Source: Streptomyces sp. WM4235 (lineage in GTDB: Bacteria; Actinomycetota; Actinomycetes; Streptomycetales; Streptomycetaceae). From it: a DNA stretch of 64,000 nt. The notes below the pieces were generated by a model. It made no database searches. It saw only the letters and a program-made list of their open reading frames with translations, and was not told the origin of the DNA. The stretch's first letter is position 1. Every line of letters begins with the position of its first letter. The position numbers were made by a program, and so were the translations under genes. The stretch spans positions 124,001 through 188,000 of the forward strand of contig NZ_LGDE01000112.1 of NCBI RefSeq assembly GCF_001279725.1, given 5' to 3'. Shown in pieces: positions 58,795 through 64,000 of the stretch.

Positions 58795-58948
58795 GCACCG
58801 TGCCGGATTCGAGATCTATCGGGCCCCGTCCCGGATCGCCGTCATTGACGTCGGTCCGGGACAGCTCCAGTCGTTTCTTCTCCTCGTTGGTGTGCTTGCG
58901 CCCCGGGGCGAAGAGCTCCTCGAACATGTTGAACACGCTGTCCACCAC
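58763..58948 (-). CDS. DUF6191-like small protein
   Basis: A 61-residue hydrophilic protein: MVDSVFNMFEELFAPGRKHTNEEKKRLELSRTDVNDGDPGRGPIDLESG then a short tail. The FEELFAPGRKHT and GDPGRGPIDL segments are what I recall for the streptomycete DUF6191 family; no function is known. GTG 58948 is preceded by AAAGG. It lies 30 bp downstream of the sugar-dehydrogenase gene on the same strand and overlaps the end of the LAL regulator in convergent orientation. Confidence 0.75.
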   Translation of the reverse strand: MVDSVFNMFEELFAPGRKHTNEEKKRLELSRTDVNDGDPGRGPIDLESGTVLIRPAERPPA

Positions 58949-58978
58949 GCCTTTCGTCCCCGGCCGGGGCCTCGTCGG

Positions 58979-60331
58979 TCATCGCACCGTCAGTGTCAGG
59001 ATCCTGTCGTCGCCGGTCTCCGGCGACCCGCGCCCATCCGTCTCGCTCGTGACCAGCAGCAACGCGTCCCCGCCCAGCGGCACCACGGTCCGCAACCGGC
59101 CGTACCGGCCCTGGAGGAAGGCCTCCGGCTCGGCCACCGGGGTCGCGCCGGCGAGCGGGATCCGCCACAGCCGCTCGCCCTTCAGCCCCGCCATCCAGAT
59201 CGAGCCCTGCGCCCAGGCGATGCCGCTCGGCGACGCCTCGTCGGTCTTCCACACGGCCACCGGGTCGCGGAAGCCGGGTCTGCCCGCCTTCCCCTCGGCC
59301 TCCGGCCAGCCGTAGTTCACACCGGGCTCGATCAGATTCAGCTCGTCCCACGTGTTCTGGCCGAACTCGGCGGCCCAGAGCCGCTTGTCCTTGTCCCAGG
59401 TGAGGCCCTGCACATTGCGGTGGCCGTACGAATAGACGACCGAGTCCGCCTCCGGGTTGCCGTGCACCGGTTCCCCGTCCGGGGTCATCCGCAGGATCTT
59501 GCCGCCGAGGGACTTCTTGTCCTGCGCGAGCCCGGTCTCGCCGGTCTCCCCGGTGCCGACGTACAGCATCTTGTCCGGGCCGAACGCGATCCGACCCCCG
59601 TTGTGGACGAGGCCCTTCGGGATGCCCCGGAACACCGTGTCGGGTGCCCCCAACCGCTGCCCGGCCGGTCTCTGGTCGTCATAGCGCAGGCGGGCGATCC
59701 TGTTGTCGGACTCGGTCGTGAAGTAGACGTACACGAGCCGGTCCGAGGCGAAGGTCGGGGAGAGCGCGAGACCCAGCAACCCGCCCTCGCCGCCCGGGGC
59801 CACCCCGGGGACCTCGCCGATCGGCGTGATCGCGCCCGTGTCCGCCCGCACGCGACTGATGGTGCCCTTGTCCCGCGAGGCGACCAACAGGTCGCCGCCC
59901 GGCAGCGCCGCCACACCCCACGGGGAATCCAGCCCCTTGGTGACCTCGCCCTTCACCGTCACGGCGCCCTTGGCGGGCGGACCGCTCGTGGAGGGGGATC
60001 CGGAGGAACCCGGTGACCCGCCCCCCGGTGACGCCGTACCCGGTGGGGAGCCGCCCGGCCGGGCCGCCTCCCCGCCCGGCGGCGAGCAGCCCGCCGCCAG
60101 CAGGGCCCCGCACCCGGCCAGGGCCAGCGCCGTCAGGACCGACCGGGGCCGCCCACGCGCGACGTCATACGCGGCCGAGGGCACGGGGCGCCCGCCCCAC
60201 CGGTCGTCGCGGCGCCCGCCCCACCGCCCGTCCCACCGGTCGTCGCGGCGCGGAGAACCGACCGCCGCCCGCACCCCCGGGCGCCCGTCGCCCCGCCCGT
60301 CGCCCTGTCCGTACCGCGGTTCGTATCGCAT
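58979..60331 (-). CDS. PQQ-type glucose/sorbosone dehydrogenase-like beta-propeller lipoprotein
   Basis: A 450-residue extracellular protein of the soluble aldose sugar dehydrogenase family. The propeller has LDSPWGVAALPGGDLLVASRDKGTI, GGLLGLALSPTFASDRLVYVYFT, HNGGRIAFGPDKMLYVGTGETGE, YGHRNVQGLTWDKDKRLWAAEFGQNTWDELN and GVNYGWPEAEG, with the catalytic-type His in HNGG. A lipobox (LLAAGC, Cys near 82) follows an unusually long N-terminus of about 60 hydrophilic residues with a repeated RRDDRWGGR. A corresponding 19-nt DNA repeat lies at 60196-60214 and 60232-60250. ATG 60331 follows GGAAGGGA. Whether PQQ is bound is not known. Confidence 0.87.
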   Translation of the reverse strand: MRYEPRYGQGDGRGDGRPGVRAAVGSPRRDDRWDGRWGGRRDDRWGGRPVPSAAYDVARGRPRSVLTALALAGCGALLAAGCSPPGGEAARPGGSPPGTASPGGGSPGSSGSPSTSGPPAKGAVTVKGEVTKGLDSPWGVAALPGGDLLVASRDKGTISRVRADTGAITPIGEVPGVAPGGEGGLLGLALSPTFASDRLVYVYFTTESDNRIARLRYDDQRPAGQRLGAPDTVFRGIPKGLVHNGGRIAFGPDKMLYVGTGETGETGLAQDKKSLGGKILRMTPDGEPVHGNPEADSVVYSYGHRNVQGLTWDKDKRLWAAEFGQNTWDELNLIEPGVNYGWPEAEGKAGRPGFRDPVAVWKTDEASPSGIAWAQGSIWMAGLKGERLWRIPLAGATPVAEPEAFLQGRYGRLRTVVPLGGDALLLVTSETDGRGSPETGDDRILTLTVR

Positions 60332-60475
60332 CGCGCTGTCCCTTCCGGTGCTCCGATCGTGCCTTCCCACCGACTCAACATCGGCGGCACCGCCCGAAGT
60401 TCCACCACTCGTACACTCGATCGAGTGGTTGTGCCGGTGGTCGCCGATCGCGCGGGGCACGACCCCCGGCCGGGG

Positions 60476-61483
60476 TCAGTCCCAGGCTCCCACCGCCGCC
60501 GGAAGTTCCGCCATCTCGGCCAGGTCCCCGGCCGTGAGCCGGACCTCGGCAGCCCGGGCGTTCTCCGCCGCCCAATGTGCCCGATCGGCCCCCGGGACGG
60601 GCACCACGTGCGGTCCCTGCGCCAACACCCACGCCAGCGCCACCTGCGCCGCGGTGACCTCCGGCCCGTGCCGTCGGGCCACCCGCCGCAGGCCCGCCAC
60701 CAGCACCTGGTTCGAAGCCATCGCGTCCGCCGTGAACCTCGGGTGCCGGGCCCGCACGTCCGCCGACTCGAAGCCGGCGCCCGGCCGCAGCGTCCCGGTC
60801 AGGAACCCGCTGCCCAGCGGCATCGCCGCCAGCACCCCCACCCCGCGCGCCGCACACCACGGCAGCAACTGCCACGCCGCCTCCGGCGACCACACCGACA
60901 GTTCGGCCTGCACCGCGCTCACCGGGAACACCTGCTGCGCCCGCTCCAGCAGCCTCACGGTCGACCGGTACGCCCGGTCGCCGCGCCGCCCCGCGCCCGG
61001 CCCGGCGCCCGCGCCCAGCGCACAGAAACCGAGCGCCCGCACCTTCCCCGCGGCCACCAGCTCCGCCATGGCGCCCCAGGTCTCCTCCACCGGCACGTCC
61101 GGGTCCACCCGGTGCAGCTGGTACAGGTCTATGACGTCGGTCCGCAGCCGCCGCAGCGAGGCGTCGCAGGCCCGCCGCACATATCCGGGCCGACCGTCCG
61201 CCACCACGTGCTGCTCACCGGCCCGCAGGCCCACCTTGGCCGACACGAAGGCCTCGGACCGCCGCTCCCGCAGCACCCGCCCGAGGACCAGCTCGTTGGT
61301 GAACGGCCCGTACACATCGGCCGTGTCCAGCAGGTTCGCACCGAGGTCAAGTGCCGTGTGCAGGGTCCGCATCGACTCCTCGCCCCGGCGGTGCGAGGGC
61401 GCGTACGCCCAGCTCATCGGCATGCAGCCGAGGCCGATGGCGCCCACCCACAGCGGCCCCGACCCGATCGACCTGCGCTCCAC
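60476..61483 (-). CDS. Aldo/keto reductase
   Basis: A 335-residue NADPH-dependent oxidoreductase. The TIM-barrel core has GLGCMPMSWAY, LLDTADVYGPFTNELVLGRVL (catalytic Asp and Tyr), FVSAKVGLRA (Lys) and IDLYQLHRVDPDVPVEETWGAMAELV (His). Unlike typical family members it has an inserted Gly/Ala/Arg-rich stretch (GAGAGPGAGRRGD, about 155-167). The substrate is unknown. The GTG start is at 61483. Divergent from the hydroxyacid dehydrogenase. Confidence 0.9.
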   Translation of the reverse strand: MERRSIGSGPLWVGAIGLGCMPMSWAYAPSHRRGEESMRTLHTALDLGANLLDTADVYGPFTNELVLGRVLRERRSEAFVSAKVGLRAGEQHVVADGRPGYVRRACDASLRRLRTDVIDLYQLHRVDPDVPVEETWGAMAELVAAGKVRALGFCALGAGAGPGAGRRGDRAYRSTVRLLERAQQVFPVSAVQAELSVWSPEAAWQLLPWCAARGVGVLAAMPLGSGFLTGTLRPGAGFESADVRARHPRFTADAMASNQVLVAGLRRVARRHGPEVTAAQVALAWVLAQGPHVVPVPGADRAHWAAENARAAEVRLTAGDLAEMAELPAAVGAWD

Positions 61484-61556
61484 CTGTGCGTCCCCCTCCC
61501 GGTCCGGCCATCAAACTAACGGCTTGATCCGGATCCCTTGGCATAGCCTCGTGATC

Positions 61557-62504
61557 ATGACTGCAACGACCCCGGACGTCTGGCTCCCCTTCGCCGCCGA
61601 CGAGATCGAAGGCCTTCCCGACTGCTTCCGGTACCGACGGTGGGACGGCGAGGACGCGTTCCCCGCGGACCCGGGGGACTGCGTCTTCTACGTCACCCCG
61701 TACATGAAGTCCCCGGCCGTCACCCTGCGACCGCTGCCGGCGATGCCCGACCTCCAGGTCGTCCAAACCCTCACCGCGGGCATCGACCACGTACTCGGCG
61801 GCCTCGACGGGCTGCGGCCCGGCGTGCGCCTGTGCAACGCCCGCGGCGTGCACGAGGCCAGCACCGCCGAACTGACCCTCACCCTGATCCTCGCCTCGCT
61901 CCGCGGCATCCCCGGCATGGTCCGCGGCCAGGACCGCGAGGAGTGGCGCGCCGGCTTCTACCCGGCCCTCGCCGACAAGTCGGTCCTGATCGTCGGGCAC
62001 GGGTCGGTCGGCGCGGCCATCGAGGACCGGTTGATCCCCTTCGAGTGCGCGCGCGTCACACGGGTCGCACGCTCCGCGCGCACCACCGCGCACGGGCCGG
62101 TGCACGCCCTCGCCGACCTTCCCCGACTCCTCCCGGACGCCGACGTGGTGGTCCTTTCCACCCCGCTGACCGATGCCACCCGCGGCCTGGTCGACACCCA
62201 TTTCCTCAGCCGGATGAAGGACGGCGCCCTGCTCGTGAACGTGGCGCGCGGACCGGTCGTCGACACGGCGGCCCTGCTCGCGGAACTGGAATCAGGCCGG
62301 TTGCGGGCGGCGCTCGACGTGACCGAGCCGGAACCGCTGCCCGCGGGCCACCCGCTGTGGCACGCCCCGAACGTCCTGATCACGCCCCATGTGGGCGGCA
62401 GCAGTTCGGCGTTCGAGCCGCGGGCCAAGCGGCTCCTGGCCCGGCAGCTCTCCCGGTTCGCCGCCGGCGAGCCCCTGGAGAACACGGTGTTGACCACGGG
62501 GTGA
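61557..62504 (+). CDS. D-isomer-specific 2-hydroxyacid dehydrogenase family protein
   Basis: A 315-residue NAD(P)-dependent oxidoreductase. The Rossmann motif is VLIVGHGSVGAAIEDRL. The catalytic residues are Arg in NVARGPVVDTAALL, Glu in DVTEPEPLPAGHPLW and His in ITPHVGGSSS. The N-terminal substrate domain includes QTLTAGIDHVLGGLDGL. It is closest in character to phosphoglycerate/erythronate-type reductases of unknown substrate. A TAGCCT hexamer ends 7 bp before the ATG; GTG 61551 is also in frame. Confidence 0.9.
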   Translation: MTATTPDVWLPFAADEIEGLPDCFRYRRWDGEDAFPADPGDCVFYVTPYMKSPAVTLRPLPAMPDLQVVQTLTAGIDHVLGGLDGLRPGVRLCNARGVHEASTAELTLTLILASLRGIPGMVRGQDREEWRAGFYPALADKSVLIVGHGSVGAAIEDRLIPFECARVTRVARSARTTAHGPVHALADLPRLLPDADVVVLSTPLTDATRGLVDTHFLSRMKDGALLVNVARGPVVDTAALLAELESGRLRAALDVTEPEPLPAGHPLWHAPNVLITPHVGGSSSAFEPRAKRLLARQLSRFAAGEPLENTVLTTG

Positions 62505-62740
62505 CCCGATGTGAGCACGTTCCGTATTCACCCGAGTGCGCGCGGTGTCGACAACCCCCCGGACGGTGACGCAGAGTAGAGGAGCTATGTCGCTGAGTGA
62601 CGAAAGTGGTGTATCGTCCGGAACAAGGGGCTGCGCCGGGAACGTCCGGCGCCGGGGAGTGATCGGACACTTTGGGGGCGACGGGCGATGCACGGCCAAT
62701 GGACGAAGGATCCGACGCGGCAGAGCCGCCGGAGGCGACG

Positions 62741-64000
62741 ATGGGGTGCGCCGAAGCTGGCAGGCGAGGGGGACCGGTGAGCCCCCCGGGGGCGGCGCTC
62801 CTGACCCGGCCCCCGACGGCGGGCGCCGGCAAGGGCCTGGCGGCGCAGCTCCTCCTCGCGGTGGTCAGCGGTGGTTACGCCGTCGGAGCCGCCCTCGGCT
62901 GGGGATCGACCGAACTCGCCAAGTTTATGGGCGATTTCGGGCTCAGCACGGCGGGACTGCTCGCCGCCGTCTCCTGCTTCCACTACGCACGCACCATCGA
63001 CCGGCGCGAACGTCCCGCCTGGCTGATGTTCGCGTTCTCCTCCCTGATGGGGGCCCTCGGAAACGCCGTCTGGGGCTGGTACGAGGTCATTCTCGGCCAG
63101 GAGGTCCCGGAACCCTCCCTCGCCGACTTCGCCTTCCTCTGCTTCGCACCGCCCGCCATCGTGGGCCTCCTGGTCCTCGCCAAGCGTCCCGTCACCCGGG
63201 CCGGCTGGGTCTGCCTCGGCCTCGACTCCTGGCTCATCGGCGGATCGTTGCTGACGCTGTCGTGGAGCCTGGCCCTCGCCAACGCCGCGCGCACCGTCCA
63301 GTCGGGCGCCCCCGGCAGCGTCCCCCGGGCCGCGCTGTCCCTCGCGTACCCGCTGCTCGACATCGCGCTCGTCTCGATGGTGCTGGTCCTGCACTTCCGC
63401 CGCTCGGCGAACAACCGCTCCGCCGTCAACACGGCCATCGCGGCCCTCGCCCTGACCGTCCTGAGCGACGCGCTCTTCACCTCCCCGCTGCTGAACACCA
63501 CCTACCGCTCCGGTGAGATCCTCGACGCCGGCTGGTTCGCGGGCTCGCTGCTGCTGGCGTACGCCCCCTGGGGCGCCCGCAGGGCCGAGTCCGCCGAGCA
63601 GGCGGTGAGGCCCCCGCGAGCGGAGCGCCCGCACAGCCGTCCCATCTCCGGCTCGCTGCCCGCGCTGACCCCGTACCTCGCGGCCGCCGTCTGCACCCTC
63701 GGCATCCTGTACAACGTCGTGGACGGCCGGAAGGTCGACCGGATGGTCGTCTTCACCGGCTGCACGGTCGTCCTGGCCCTCGTCATCCGGCAGGGCATCA
63801 TGCTCGTCGACAACATCGCGCTGACCCAGGAACTGGCCCAGAAGGAGAACCACTTCCGCTCCCTGGTCCAGGGTTCCAGCGACGTCATCATGATCGCCGC
63901 GCCCACCGGCACCCTGCGCTACGTGAGTCCCGCCGCCGCCGGGGTCTACGGCCGCGAGGCGGAGGAACTGGTCGGCACCGAGCTCGCCACCCTGATCCAC
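62741..64000 (+). CDS. Membrane-bound PAS signalling protein (CdgC-like), 3'-truncated by window edge
   Basis: The + strand frame is open from at least 62699 to the end of the window and has no stop codon in view. Translation gives about ten hydrophobic segments between residues 35 and 350 (for example LAAQLLLAVVSGGYAVGAALGW and WLMFAFSSLMGALGNAVWGWYE). A linker helix and the start of a PAS domain follow: NHFRSLVQGSSDVIMIAAPTGTLRYVSPAAAGVYG. By recall, this architecture matches membrane PAS-GGDEF-EAL proteins of Streptomyces (CdgC); the GGDEF and EAL parts are not in the window and are inferred. Start candidates are ATG 62699, ATG 62741 (GGAGG 5 bp upstream, chosen) and GTG 62777. Confidence 0.82.
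   Translation, partial: MGCAEAGRRGGPVSPPGAALLTRPPTAGAGKGLAAQLLLAVVSGGYAVGAALGWGSTELAKFMGDFGLSTAGLLAAVSCFHYARTIDRRERPAWLMFAFSSLMGALGNAVWGWYEVILGQEVPEPSLADFAFLCFAPPAIVGLLVLAKRPVTRAGWVCLGLDSWLIGGSLLTLSWSLALANAARTVQSGAPGSVPRAALSLAYPLLDIALVSMVLVLHFRRSANNRSAVNTAIAALALTVLSDALFTSPLLNTTYRSGEILDAGWFAGSLLLAYAPWGARRAESAEQAVRPPRAERPHSRPISGSLPALTPYLAAAVCTLGILYNVVDGRKVDRMVVFTGCTVVLALVIRQGIMLVDNIALTQELAQKENHFRSLVQGSSDVIMIAAPTGTLRYVSPAAAGVYGREAEELVGTELATLIH

Overview
The window is a stretch of a high-GC actinobacterial chromosome, almost certainly a Streptomyces. The signs are GC-saturated third codon positions, many GTG starts, ATGA/GTGA stop-start overlaps, an SsgA-like sporulation protein, two SseB-like proteins, MnmA/GatCAB/LigA housekeeping genes beside developmental c-di-GMP genes, a DmdR/IdeR-type iron box, and a single TTA (bldA-type) leucine codon. 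From memory, the gene order resembles the central core region of the S. coelicolor chromosome around glyA-gcv, opp, mnmA, ligA and gatCAB. No rRNA, tRNA, CRISPR array, insertion sequence or prophage was recognised.

Layout. 0-4 kb: end of an enoyl-CoA hydratase, an RsbW-like ATP-binding protein carrying the TTA codon, and a coupled pair of exported proteins (polysaccharide deacetylase, beta-propeller lipoprotein). 3.8-5.9 kb: a compact natural-product locus, a cyclodipeptide synthase followed by a P450 that closely resembles mycobacterial CYP121. 6-10 kb: EF-hand protein, PadR regulator, and the cobalt transporter cbiMNQO behind a cobalamin riboswitch. 10-12 kb: flavodoxin-like protein, AMIN-like secreted protein, SsgA-like protein. 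12-20 kb: serine/glycine block (sdaA, glyA, gcvH, gcvT behind a tandem glycine riboswitch) facing a P-loop protein and two SseB-family genes. 20-26.6 kb: five-gene oligopeptide ABC transporter operon whose last gene ends inside a 21-bp heptad-encoding tandem repeat. 27-36.5 kb: TRIC-like channel, thioesterase, cysteine desulfurase and mnmA (tRNA 2-thiolation), amidase, oxidoreductase/GlxA-type regulator, SDR and MetE-like protein. 36.5-45 kb: ligA, a membrane GGDEF-EAL protein (RmdB-like) and gatC-gatA-small membrane protein-gatB. 45-49 kb: an iron-box-controlled divergon (IucB-like acyltransferase, cytoplasmic penicillin-acylase-family protein, siderophore-interacting protein). 49-55 kb: DinB-like protein, GNAT, cupin, hexanucleotide array, MMPL transporter, S41 peptidase, membrane protein. 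55-64 kb: small protein plus large LuxR (LAL) regulator, DUF6191-like protein, PQQ-type sugar dehydrogenase lipoprotein, aldo/keto reductase, D-2-hydroxyacid dehydrogenase and the start of a ten-helix membrane-PAS signalling protein.

Most of the window is conserved Streptomyces core. The parts most likely to hold new biology are the CDPS-P450 pair, the iron-regulated acylase/acyltransferase divergon, and a set of tandem repeats of period 21, 6 and 18 that each begin at the stop codon of a gene. In those arrays the stop codon is one substitution away from a sense codon of the repeat, so they look like severed or latent C-terminal tails. Strong long-stem hairpins separate nearly every transcription unit, and several genes look leaderless.
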